In this document: positions 10,489-22,131 of the stretch, one piece after another
Layout: every line of letters begins with the position of its first letter
Position numbering within the stretch: position 1 is the stretch's first letter
NCBI GenBank assembly: GCA_028554755.1
Contig: JAPTOF010000016.1
Span: 4,191,001-4,255,000 of the forward strand
DNA from: Cordia subcordata
Lineage: Eukaryota > Streptophyta > Magnoliopsida > Boraginales > Cordiaceae
Reading direction: 5' to 3'
Length of the DNA stretch: 64,000 nt
The notes under the pieces: generated by a model
Seen by the model: only the letters and a program-made list of their open reading frames with translations
Told to the model about the DNA's origin: nothing
Databases searched by the model: none
Position numbers and translations under genes: made by a program

Positions 10489-13050
10489 ATGGATTTTCTA
10501 CTCATTGTGCTTTCAATATTGTTTGCATTAACATTGTTTCACGGCCTATCTACACTATCAAGAATAACCAAAAAGCTACCACCAGGACCAACACCCTTAC
10601 CCTTAATTGGAAACCTTCACTTGCTTAGTGCCCAGCCCCACAAGTCCTTAGCCAAGCTAGCCAAAACCCATGGTCCAATTATGTGCCTAAAACTAGGCCG
10701 TGTTACAACTGTGGTCATCTCTTCATCATCCTTGGCCAAAGAAGTGCTTCAAAAGCAAGATTTGGCCTTCTCCAGCCGATGTCATCCGAATTCTATCCAC
10801 CCTCACGACCATCACAAATACTCTACCGCATGGCTACCTGTCGCGTCCCAGTGGCGAAGTCTTCGGAAAATAATGAACTCTAACATCTTTTCAGCCAACA
10901 AGCTCGACGCTAGCCAGCACTTGAGATTGAAAACGGTCCACGAGCTGATTGAATATTGTCGAAGAAATAGCAAAAGGGTGAGGCTGTGGAAGTAGGCCGA
11001 GCAGCTTTTAGGACGTCATTAAATTTGCTGTCCACCAGCATTTTCTCCAAGGAATTGGCAGACCCATATACAGATTCTGGCAAAGAATTTCAAGATTTGG
11101 TGTCTATTATCATGGTGGAGGTTGGTAAACTCAACTTGGCGGATTTTTTCCCCGTGCTTAAAATTTTTGATCCTCAAGGTATAAAGTATCGTTTGACTAT
11201 CCATTTCGACAAGGTGTTGAAGCTATTCCAAGGCATGATTAGTGAGCGCTTGGAGCAAAAGAAATTGCAAGGCATGGCGAGAAACGACATTTTGGGAATT
11301 CTTCTTGCCATGAGCCGAGAAAATCCTGAAGAAATTGATAGGCCTCTCGTTGAGCACATGTGCCTAGTATGTACTCTCCTCTTTCCCTCATCATATTATT
11401 TTCTAATCTAAATTGAGCATTATTTTTTATCTGGTAAAATTATTTCCTAATCTAAATTTTTAATGTGTGAACTAATATCTATTATTTTATAAGTCAAACA
11501 ATTAATATCGATATCCATGTATAGAGTTTAATTTGAATATAATGCTAACTTTTCATCCATGAATAATTCTTTAAAATTAATTACTTAAAAAGAATTTTTC
11601 CGTAAAGCATTTGTCAATTTTGAGAGTGAGCTAAATTCAAATAAATTTTATCTCATACCACGTGTACTAAATGTGTTCTATCAATTCTTTCCTCCAAAAA
11701 TAACTTATATGTGTGTATGTATGTATGCATATATGTACATGTAAAATGAGTTAAACTCCCATACATATACATACATACATACACATACATACATATATAT
11801 ATATATATATATTCCTTCTCCTTTTTCTCTTACAAAATTATTTTCTAACTTTATCGCTCCAATTTAAACATTTTATTTAAGTACTGCAAATCTATATAGA
11901 AAGAATGATTAGTATTGAAAATTTATTGAAAACTAGAATTTATAAAATTTATATTTTATCCTGGATTAGATTATAAATATTGGCCATCAATAATAAATAA
12001 AAATATAAAAAGTACGTATTTTTTCTTGTATCACACAGGTTATACTATAGCTTTTGTGCACAAGGGACGTTCATTTGAAAGACCAAACTCAATAATCGGG
12101 CTTGATGTTTAGTAACCATTTTACTTCTCCCGAATCATTTTACTCGATTCTTTTCTAGCAATTCCAGGAACAGATAAATTTACTAACTCTTTATTTGCTT
12201 CAAAACGATAGAAATTCTAATCAAATGACGCAAAAGATATCATTGCTTACTATTTCACCATCCAGCTAAGACCACTGAAAAAATCCTTGTATAAAAAGTC
12301 GCGCATTTTGCAATTGGCCTGGCTTGGCTTGCAAACAGTGGTTATGATGTTTTTTTGTTTTTTTATTACACGATGTAATTATTTAACTGCCAGAATTTTT
12401 TCATAACAATCTGCTCGTATACATCAATTGTGTTATTGTTATAGGACCTATTTGCTGCGGGGACCGACACCACTGCTAGCACTTTGGAATGGGCTATGAC
12501 CGAATTACTTAAGAAGCCAGAGATACTGAAAAAGGCCAAAAAGGAGCTCACACAGGTCGTTGGGGAAGGAAAACAAATAAAAGAAAGTGAGATTGCTAGA
12601 TTGTCATATTTGCAATGCATTGTTAAAGAAACTTTAAGGTTACATCCAACAGCTCTACTCTTGCTTCCGCGTACGATGGAACAAGATGTTCAACTTTCTG
12701 GATATGTTATACCAAAGAGGTCACAAGTGTTTGTAAATGCACGGGTAATCGGAGGTGACCCAAATGTGTCGGAAAATTCCTTGATATTTAAACTTGAGAG
12801 ATTTTGGAAATCAAACGTTGACGTCAGGGGTGGTGATTTTGAAGTGATTCCTTTTGGTGATGGGAGAAAAATTTGCCCAGGCATGCCATTTGCAATAAGA
12901 ATGGTTCCGCTTATGCTTGGTTCTCTACTGAACTCCTTTGATTGGAAGCTTGAAGAAGGCATTGCTCCTGATCAATTAGATATGGAGGAAACATTTGGCA
13001 TTACATTGCGAAAGGCTATTCCTCTAAAAGCTATTCCAATTTCTGTCTAG
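10489..13050 (+). pseudogene. CYP76-type cytochrome P450, copy 1 (frameshifted)
   Basis: Exon 1 is 10489-11366 and exon 2 is 12445-13050, with the same phase-0 intron position as copy 2. The N-terminus has a hydrophobic anchor and the KLPPGPTPLPLIG hinge; WRSLR (C-helix), AAGTDTT (I-helix), ETLR (K-helix) and the haem cysteine are present. Exon 1 is 878 nt against 879 in copy 2: one base is missing near 10970, at the codons after CRRNS, which shifts the frame and ends translation after 168 aa. Exon 2 is open but changes conserved residues: KPERF to KLERF, NAWAIGRDP to NARVIGGDP and FGAGRRICPG to FGDGRKICPG. With the TATA box displaced by a solo LTR, this is most likely a relaxed pseudogene. 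A sequencing error at the single-base lesion is possible, but the exon 2 changes argue against a fully active enzyme. Confidence 0.9.
11367..12444 (+). other. Intron of CYP76 copy 1
   Basis: The donor is GTATGT after codon CTA and the acceptor is TTATAG before GACCTATTTGC. At 1078 bp it is close to copies 2 (1088) and 3 (1058) and alignable with them throughout. It contains a CATA/TA microsatellite near 11760-11812 that varies between the copies. Confidence 0.85.
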
Positions 13051-13934
13051 CAAAGTTGATCTTTTCTTCTTTCTTTTTTTTTTTTTTTTGTGTCTGTAAA
13101 AATTTGACGTTCTTTTCGCTAATAAATGCCTTTCTATCTCCATCTCATATATTTTCCCTGAAAATATTGCTACTCATAGGACTGTGCTGATAATTAGATC
13201 CTTGGAGGCTCCATTGATGTAAATTGAATAAATTATAGAAGCAAAAAGTTTAAACTTCAGCTATAAATGATTATTGATCTTAGGCTGTTGTTACTTAAAT
13301 AAAAAGGTCCAAGTAGAAGGAACAATAATAACACAAACAGTCACTATGCACGTGTTGCTTTATTCTGAAATTTTTATTTATATCAAAGTCATTGTAACAT
13401 AGATTTTTGGGTTAATTCTTTCTGTAGTTTCTGAATTATGACCTTTGGGATAATTTGGTCCTTAACTATTAAAGTGTGTTTTTTAGCCCCTGAACTATTG
13501 AAGATTGGGCAATGTTGTCCAATTAACAATTTGCGTCTAAAAAAAAAGACTTCCTTTATGATTTCGTCATCTCATACCTTTGACGTGCAATGTTCGCCAA
13601 TTTTTGAATGAGATTTGTTAAATGGATTAACGTTGTCCTACTGTTAATAGAACAGGGACCAAAAGGCAAATGTTGATAGTTGAACAATTGGGATGAGGCT
13701 ATTAATATCTTTTTCACAATAAATTTTAACACCATTAGGGGAATTTAGACTGTAAGGGATGCGTATGGAACTTTTATTCCTCATAGTGGCTTGTTCCGAG
13801 ACTTTTGGCACTATAAGGGAGTTTTATGCACTTATGGTAGACCACTAGAGGGAAAAGAGTAGTTTTAGAGCCTAAGCTTTATAAAATATGGAATTAAGGG
13901 CCAAAACTTTAAAAGTTTTAACAGAAGGGCTTAA
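13051..13934 (+). repeat. 3' flank of CYP76 copy 1 with poly(A) signal
   Basis: This segment matches 34322-35215, 52354-52640 and 53854-54187. AATAAA at 13121-13126, about 70 bp after the stop, is conserved in all four copies and is the likely polyadenylation signal. The block is interrupted by the Athila element at 13935 and resumes at 26298. No coding sequence is seen. Confidence 0.75.
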
Positions 13935-15304
13935 TGATGGGCGTTGAAACCACCAAAAATAAATTCCTATTTCTTACTTGGTAATTTTAATTTGTGTCCG
14001 TGGTGAGAAAAGGGTCTGGTCCACAGGGATTGGGAGAATATTTTATTCTAGTTATGCCAAGTAAATTACTCAACTAAGTTGCAACCAAAATGGGGGGAAT
14101 TAAATACGAAATCAATAAAATTAACAAATCTGTCTAGAGCACTGGGCACGCTGCGTGGGCACGCAATCTGACCAGAAAATAAAAAAACGTAAATAAAAAT
14201 TAAATTGACTAAAATATGCAATTCTAAATATTCGCTAAACTGGAAAATCAGAAAATAAGTGAGAATAAAATCTAGCCTGAGAATCAATCGCAATTTCGGC
14301 CAACAAATTCTATCATAGATGCAAAAATACTTTCAGCTATTTCGATAAATCAGTTATAGTTATTGGCTCGGCCTAATAACCTTATCTTTCCTTACAGAGT
14401 TGATAACGGTTTAAATCCATAAGTTTTTTCCCGTTATCGCCTTACCTATTAGACGTTCTAATCCCCGGAGATGCTCGCAGGATCTATCTAACGGTAGCAA
14501 TAAAAATCTAGAAAGACCCAATTCTAAAAGTCAATACTCTCGCGGTAATTGCTCATTTAGATCGCGTAATTACACAGGAAACCTGGCTATCACTATGTTT
14601 AGATTAATTAAATTAATCTAATTGGCTACCTATTGTCATGTAATTAAATAATCGCGCGCAAAATTAAATAATCGCAGATCAATATTAATTATTAAAGCAG
14701 TAAATACGCAAATACCAAAATAGCATGAAAGGAAGAAAAACACTTAGATCTCACGAATTTGATGATCCAAATCTTGATTAATCCTCGGCTAGAAAAGAAA
14801 TTAGAACGACTTCTCCATAAATATTGCTCAAAGAATAAAGAGAAAATTAATCTGTGCTAAGAACTGTCTACTAAAAGTCGTCTCTCCAAGGTGGCTACTA
14901 AGAGGTATTTATATAATAAAAACCCTAACCTACTTTCCTTATTGGATAAGGAAACCCTGACCCAAAAGGAATAAAAAGGTAAAAGCCTGAAATAAGTCCA
15001 ACAACATAAAAAGCCTGCTAACATTTAAGCTAATTCCTTCCAAAAGCCCAGAAAAATATCTTCAATCTTGGTCAACCCAGCCAAAACCCGCGTAGCAATT
15101 AAACGGCATTTTTCCACGTGACGACGTCAACTTTGACCGCTACAAACTTGTCCAAAAAGCTTCAATATCCATATGTAATGCGTCCAGCTCCTTTTCCTAA
15201 GCACATTTATGCAAAATTACATTACAAACATTGATTAAGAAGCATTCTATTCCAAAATCAAGTAAATCTAACATATAAATTAAATACTTATTTAGAACTT
15301 ATCA
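13935..15304 (-). repeat. 3' LTR of the Athila element
   Basis: On the + strand it starts TGATGGGCGTTGAAACC and ends GAACTTATCA, which is nearly identical to 24924-26297. Its outer edge carries the target duplication CTTAA and its inner edge is followed by the polypurine tract. Solo LTRs of the same family lie at 35891-37365 and 54472-55848 (opposite orientation), and a further LTR at 60561-61947. Confidence 0.93.
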
Positions 15305-15319
15305 AATTCCCCCACACTT
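15305..15319 (-). promoter_or_regulatory. Polypurine tract (plus-strand primer) of the Athila element
   Basis: Read on the - strand it is AAGTGTGGGGGAATT, ending directly at the LTR. This is the priming site for plus-strand DNA synthesis. A hairpin (stems 15324-15331 and 15336-15343) lies a few bases upstream in RNA sense. Confidence 0.8.
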
Positions 15320-17060
15320 GAACCATGCTTGCCCTCAAGCATGAAAACAATTAAGAACAGGGAATTCACACGCAAGATTGACCAAGACCGAAATTATGCA
15401 AAGATACCAAGTTTTACAACCAAAATTAATACCAATCCTGCAATTAAAATTTCTGTACTTTTATGCACATAGCTAGCTTCAAAGAAACCAAAATATAGAA
15501 TAAAGTCAAGACATATGTCATCAAAGCTTCAACTTCACAATTCTTCTACCAACTTTATCATTCTTCATTTCATCATGTCACCATTCAATCATAGGATCAT
15601 AATCATTCAAGCTCAACCTCTTAACATATGCACAAGTCGACCCAATTCAAGCATTTATAAAAACAAGCAAGTTAACATGCTGACAAACTAACTTGCAATG
15701 TTTTCTGCCAAAAGAGTGTACTAATTTGCAAATTCCAGCAACACTTTTTCCAAAAGTAAGACTTGACTTGACCAAAGATTTTCAAAAAGAAGCTTAACTT
15801 AGCAAGAAATTCCTATAAATAAACATCTTCATAAAAAATATAGCCACAAAGTTCCCTCAAGAATAATTCCATCAGAATTTTCCACTGGACTTCAAGCTAA
15901 CTCAACCATCCATCAAAGTAGACATAGGCACATAATCCTTCAAAAGTTCCTCCACCTCGACTCAAAGAAACTTGAAAGGAAAAACAAAGGTAAGCCAGTT
16001 TTTCAGCAAGTAAAAACAACAACCACCACATGTACAAGTCACCTTGCTAGCACCCAAAACACTATATAAATGAACCTTGCATCATTTAAGCACACAAAAG
16101 AGATTTAAGCCAAGTATGATTATGCTACTGCAAAGAAGAGAGATCAAAGCACTGCCTTGATGTGCAATTTTTCCTCAAAGAAAATAAGTTTGTGTTTAGG
16201 CTCACCACGGAAAGCCGGATCACTTCAACTGCCTTTTTCCACAATTTTCATGAATTGCCTAGAATGTCATCCAACCGTTTTACGCGATGACAAACATTTG
16301 TGATGAATGCCCCCGGTTACTCAGTTGGTCACAATTCCAAGTGGCTTTTAGCTCTACTCATAAATCTCCATTTTTTTTCTTTCTTTTGGAAACCAGCGGA
16401 GTAAAAAAAGGTGTGCATTTACTTTGATTTCATTCATTCATTCTTGCGCTCTTTTTTTTTCACACTTTCATCACTTTTGCAGGAGTGACCTCAACCCCGA
16501 CATAACTTTCCTAGACACGCACTTTTTCATAATTTTACCACAAAAATAAATCAAGGCAAGTACCTCTCAAACTCAAACTAAGCAGTAGCTTCCAATTGAA
16601 GCGCATGCACATTTTCAGCCCAAGTTAAGATTAAGCAAGGTTCAAGCATAGCTTGTTCAAGTATCTATCAAGGGACAAAAACAATGGGGATAGATTCACT
16701 GCATGTACTAACTTACCGTTGTAACCAAAGCGAGTTTTCCGAGCATGGGGATTAGATTTTTTTTTTTCATGAGGAATGCCAAGTTTACAATGTAGAAAGT
16801 AGAGCCAGAAAAATATTTGTACAAATAAAACTAAGGAAACAATAACTTGACCCAAAATTGTGTTTTTGTCATTTTTTTTTTTCATTTTTCTGTGTTTTTT
16901 TTTTTCATTTCATTTTTTTTATGAAGACAAGGCACAGGAAGACTCAAACAATACTAAATAAAACACAATTACGTAAAAAGACTCGAATTACCACATCAAA
17001 AACATTTCTAAGCATAAGCAAGACTCAAAATAAAAGACAAAAAAATACAAACACGAAGTA
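15320..17060 (-). other. Athila 3' untranslated internal region
   Basis: This 1.7 kb segment between the env-position ORF and the 3' LTR has no supported ORF. It has a hairpin at 15324-15343 (CATGCTTG, loop CCCT, CAAGCATG), A-rich stretches and poly-T tracts near 16375 and 16870-16920. Its counterpart in the second Athila element is 61948-63900. Confidence 0.75.
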
Positions 17061-17099
17061 GTCCTCCCCCACACTTATCATACACATTGCCCTCAATGT
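17061..17099 (-). promoter_or_regulatory. Internal PPT-like tract with adjacent hairpin
   Basis: Read on the - strand, CACATTG-AGGG-CAATGTG forms a 7-bp stem with a 4-nt loop (17082-17099) and is followed by AAGTGTGGGGGAGGA (17061-17075). The terminal PPT has the same arrangement with a different stem and the same AGGG loop. It may act as a second plus-strand priming site. It is repeated in the second element at 63910-63950. Confidence 0.6.
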
Positions 17100-17208
17100 G
17101 GAAATAAAAGAAAGCAGATAAAGAAGAAATAAGGATAAAAACAAAAAATAAAGAAAAGAAAAATCTGAGGACTTCCCTGGAAACACAAGTGAGGGAGTGG
17201 TGTAGCCG

Positions 17209-18603
17209 TCAAGCGTCGGAATCAGGACCATGGTACCCCGAATGTCGTGCCCACGCATAAATGAACTCCTCCAATTTAGCCAGCCTAGTGGATTGATCAG
17301 CGAGGGATGCTTCAATACGAGCAAGTCGAGCATCGTCTGCAGCCTGGGTCGTGGAAGAGAACGGTCCTGCCAAATGAGAAGCTGAGGCTTCATGAGTCTC
17401 CCCCGTAGGTTCACCGCCCTGACGAGCTCCCTGCGCAATGAAAATAAACCTATCTCCGTCCTTTCGGATGAGATTCATAGCTTGCAAACATGGTAGATCA
17501 AGATATGCAACGTCAAAGGCTTTAGTGAGAGCAGTGATGCGTGACCTAAAGCAAGTCTGTGTATTTGCAATATGAGTAATAAAAGATCCCAAAATGAGTG
17601 GCCTCCTACTAAAATGAAGAACAGTTTGCAAATGCTGAAGAAGCCAATAACCAAAATTAACTCTTTTCTTATGAACAACGCACCAAAGGAAAAAGAGTTC
17701 CATTTTTGTCAGAATTGCAGGGTTATTGGCTCTTCCTGAAAAGGAATATGCCAAAAAACGATGGATAGAAATTAGTGCAGGATTTTCAAGAAACTGATCG
17801 CGTGTGGTGCTGGGTTTGTAGGGGAGGGGATCTCTAGGAGCTAGTTCCTTATAAGCCAATGCAGCATCAAACGAAGGGGGAAAAGTGCAATAATTGTGCA
17901 AATACTCCTCAGTAGCAGAAAATCTTCCAGTAATGAATTCAAGCATAAGGTTAAACTCAGTCGCAGATAGAGAAAACCCAGTACTCATCAAACAAAAATG
18001 AACACGATTCGGTGTGTTAATAGTCATAGTGCCCGACGTGTCAAATTTAAAAGTGGCATAAAATTCACGTGTAAGTTCATAAAAAGTAGCCTCATGAATA
18101 GATGCATACTTCCTCAGACCAACATTATCAAGAAATGCTAACACTTCAGATTGTAAACCAAGTAATTCTAGTGCAGCTAAATCTATAGTTTTACAAGCAT
18201 ATAGGTCTCGAGAAAGCATTTCATTATACCTGAGACGATGTTCCGCGTTGTTGAATAATGAAGCATTAGGTGGAAGAGTGGTGTCTGTACCTTGCGAAAC
18301 TCGACCAGCAGTTATTCGGAATTGGCGGCCCGAAGATGGAAGTAGGGGTGCAACCAGTGGCGCTGTCGTGGCTTGTTTCGGCGTGGCAGCTGCAGCTGTA
18401 TCACCACTGTCTTATGAAGAGACCGATAAAGCAGCTGATGGTGAAGAAGCAGGGGACGGGGAATCCGGAATAATTTCGACAGTATTAGGTGGATTTCGGC
18501 CCTGAAAAGTATGCACACGACCAGTTGGAGGCGACTGCACTTGCGATGCAATGCGTTGGCTACGACGACGGGGTGGTTCACTGGTTGATTGTTTCCTGTC
18601 CAT
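17209..18603 (-). pseudogene. Athila env-position ORF (ATHILA ORF / plant transposon protein-like)
   Basis: One minus-strand frame runs from an ATG at 18603 (MDRKQSTSEPPRRRSQRIAS) to a stop at 17209, about 465 codons, broken only by a TAA near 18412. The N-terminal third is basic, then Pro/Ser/Ala-rich. From about 18280 down the sequence becomes conserved-looking (LFNNAEHRLRYNEMLSRDLY, later LALGHASL-type alternatives only in wrong frames) and ends in a charged heptad-like stretch (ARLARIEASLADQSTRLAKL) that could form a coiled coil. Position after pol is where Athila elements carry an env-like or unknown ORF. I see no convincing signal peptide or transmembrane anchor, so an envelope role is not supported. 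The single stop is a point lesion. Confidence 0.7.
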
Positions 18604-19462
18604 GACTTTTGTTTCAAATGCACAGTGCCCAATTGACACAGCCAATGGTTTGAAGAATGGCGTCAGTCAAGAATAAGTAAACAAAATGTTTGCCCAAGTT
18701 GATGATGATACTGTCGGTTAAAGATAATGGTGCGAAGAAGATGATAATTGTTGATGATGAAGATTAAGGGAGCCTAGAATGGTGATGGTGGTTTGCTGCA
18801 GCGGCGTGGCGGTGGTCGACAGTGGTGGGTGACATGATAAGAATGATGATGATGCATGATGGCTGACTCGACAGAGAGAGAGAAAGAGATGGCTGTGTGG
18901 CTGATGGTGGATACGGCAAGAAGATGATGATACGTTGGGTGATGTCGGATAATGATGGTGATGAAGGTGCGACGGCCAGAAGGTGATGATGCGTTGGGTG
19001 ATGGTCGATGCTATTGGTTGGTGAGTCACGATGGTGGGGATGAAGGGGGGTTGGGAAATTGGGTCTGATAAGGGTTTGTGAATTGGGGGTAAAGGGAAAT
19101 TGGGTATTAATTGTTATCTATTTAGGGATTGACCCCTAATTTCCTTTGTGCTTGCAAATTTGACCCCATTGCAAACTTCTTATTTCAAAATCAGCTCCTT
19201 TTTTCTATGTCTTCAAACCATGTGTTCTGACAATCCAAACTCCATAGCATCAGCATTAGTCCAACTTCAGGTTTCTCTAGGAAGAAGATGAACAGGAACA
19301 TAAAAAAATAATAATAATAATTAGAAAAATTCCTAAAAATTGATGAAAAATGATAAAATTTTGCAAAAATTAAAAACAAATACAAAATAAAATTCCAAAC
19401 TCTGTGGGTTGCCTCCCACCAGCGCCTTTTTTTAACGTCGTTGGCTCGACGTTCCGGAACAG
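18604..19462 (-). other. Spacer between Athila pol and the env-position ORF
   Basis: No coding sequence is supported. About 18720-19030 is a simple-sequence region rich in GATGATG and GGTGG motifs on the + strand, giving spurious His/Ser-rich translations on the other strand. AT-rich sequence follows up to the end of pol. Confidence 0.7.
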
Positions 19463-22131
19463 TTACGCGTATTCCGTGGGTGCTTCCAACATCAATTCTT
19501 CCACTGTTTGCACATTAAATTCATCATAGAAAAGCTTTAAACGATGACCATTCACCTTTAATACTTTATTCGTTTCCAAACTCTGGATTTCCACTGCACC
19601 ATGCGCAAAAACTTTAGTTACAATAAAAGGGCCTATCCAATGAGAACGAAGCTTACCTGGAAACAATTTTAGGCGAGATTGGTAAAGTAATACTTTTTGG
19701 CCCACGAAAAATTGTTTTCTTGATATCCACTGATCATGATAAGCTTTTGTTTTCTCTTTGTAAATCCTTGAGCTTTCATACGCATCGTTCCGGATTTCCT
19801 CGAGCTCTTGGATTTGCAATTTTCGTTGTCCCCCTGCCTTTTCCAACTCCATGTTGCATTGTTTGATAGCCCAGTACGCTTTGTGCTCCAATTCCACCGG
19901 AAGATGGCATGGCTTTCTAAACACCAGTCGATATGGTGACATACCTATCGGTGTTTTGTAAGCAATGCGGTAAGCCCAAAGAGCATCGTCTAGCCGCAAA
20001 CTCCAATCCTTCCTATTTAAATTCACTGTCTTTTCAAGAATTGATTTTATTTCTCGATTAGACACTTCAATTTGTCCATTCATTTGTGGATGGTAAGCTG
20101 TAAAAGTCCGATGGGTCACACCATATTTCTTCAAAAGCGCTCCAAAGACTTTATTGCAAAAATGCGTACCCCTATCACTGATTATGGCTCGTGGAACTCC
20201 ATACCTGTTAAAAATACAAGACTTCACAAAATCCACGACTGCTTTAGCATTGTCAGTACGTGTAGGCTTGGCCTCTATCCATTTAGATACATAATCAACG
20301 GCAAGAATGATGTACACATACCCAAAAGACGAAGGAAACGGCCCCATGAAATCCAATCCCCATATATCGAAAATTTCGCACACAAGAATAGAATTCAAAG
20401 GCATTTGATCCCTATGTCCTAAACTACCTGTCCTTTGACAAATAGCACATCTTTTACAATACTCATAGGAATCACGAAATAGGTTCGGCCAATATAATCC
20501 ACATTCAAGAATTTTACGTGCAGTTCTCTTTGGACAAAAATGGCCACCACACGCATGTGTATGACAAAATTTCAAGATAGACGGAATTTCAGATTCAATA
20601 ACACATCGTCTAATAACCTGATCAGTGCAATTTTTCCACAAATAAGGATCATCCCACACATAATACCTCACATCCCTTTTTATTTTATCTTTTTCACTTT
20701 TAGACAACTCAGGAGGCAAAGAACCAGTGACTAAGAAATTGACGATATCAGCAAACCAAGGAGAGCTATTGTGAACAACAAAAAGAAACTCATCTGGGAA
20801 GTCGTCCTTGAGAGGGGATGGTTCATCGCTCGTGGGCAACCGGCTAAGGTGATCAGCGACTAGATTTTCAGATCCCTTTTTGTCTCGAATCTCTAGATCA
20901 AATTCTTGCATGAGTAACACCCATCGAATAAGCCTTGGCTTCGCATCCTTTTTTGCTAAAAGATATCGCAATGCTACATGATCAGAATAAACAATTACTT
21001 TAGTGCCAAACAAATATGAACGAAATTTTTCTAAAGCAAAGATTATCGCTAAAAGCTCCTTTTCTGTGGTGGAATAATTGCTTTGAGCTTTGTCCAATGT
21101 CCTAGAAGCATAATATATGACATGAGCATCTCGTCCAACTCGTTGGCCTAGGACTGCTCCAACCGCATGGTCACTCGCATCGCACATGATTTCAAACGGA
21201 AGATCCCAACTAGGAGGTTGGATAATCGGGGCTGAAATTAACTTCTCCTTCAACTTATCAAAAGCTTCCTTGCATTTCTCGTTGATTTCAAACACAACAT
21301 CTTTTCGAAGAAGCTTACATAGCGGTTGAGATACTTTCGCAAAATCTTTGATGAAACGCCTATAAAAACCTGCATGTCCAAGAACTTCCCGCACATTCGC
21401 GGGGTAAGGCAAGGTTTTTATAACATCTATTTTCGCTTTATCCACCTCTAACCCTTTCGAAGAAACTATGTGGCCTAAAATCAAACCTTGATCTACCATA
21501 AAATGGCACTTTTCATAATTCAAAACTAGATTTGATTCAAGACACCTTTTCAATATCAAAGCTAGATTATTCAGACATTCATCAAAAGACTCACCATACA
21601 CCGTGAAGTCATCCATGAAAACCTCTATCATATTCTCCACATATTCAGAAAAAATACTTACCATACACCTTTGAAAAGTGGCAGGCGCATTGCATAATCC
21701 GAATGGCATTCTTCTATATGCAAACGTACCAAAAGGGCAGGTAAAAGTCGTCTTTTCTTGATCTTCCGGCGTGAGCGGAATTTGGTGAAAACCTGAATAA
21801 CCATCAAGACAACAATAATGAGTTTTTCCTGCTAGCCTTTTAAGCATCTGATCAATAAAGGGGAGAGGAAAATGATCTTTTCTCGTTGTAGCATTCAACT
21901 TCCTATAATCTATGCACACTCTCCATCCATTTTGAACTCGAGTGGCTACCAACTCACCTTCGTTATTTTCAGTAACTGTAATACCTGTTTTCTTTGGAAC
22001 AACTTGCACAGGACTTACCCATTTACTATCAGAAATTGGATAGATCATACCTGCATCGAGAAGTTTCAAAATCTCTTTCTTCACTACCTCCATCATCGGT
22101 GGATTGAGACGACGTTGAGCCTCCTACATGT
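19463..22131 (-). CDS. Athila pol: reverse transcriptase, RNase H and integrase
   Basis: The frame from 22096 gives 877 codons without a stop. Reverse transcriptase: [20 protein letters not shown] at residues 61-80 and the catalytic FMDDF at 160-164, a form common in Athila-type elements. RNase H: CDAS (D306), TEKE near 345 and SDH (D372). Integrase: an HHCC-like zinc segment at about 512-553, then the D-D-E triad at D582 (WGLDF), D641 (SDRGTHF) and about E677 (QIEVSN), followed by a C-terminal domain ([20 protein letters not shown], then GPF.V). The pol frame is linked to the upstream protease frame by a one-base lesion near 22110-22130, so the true polyprotein start lies upstream. The enzyme domains themselves look intact. 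Confidence 0.93.

Noticed and set aside
16631..17061. Phe-rich frames near 16631-16885 and 16858-17061
   Set aside because: They are produced by poly-T/poly-A tracts in the Athila 3' untranslated region.
18718..19029. His/Ser-rich 103-codon frame on the - strand
   Set aside because: It arises from GATGATG/GGTGG simple sequence in the Athila spacer and has no start context or homologous pattern.
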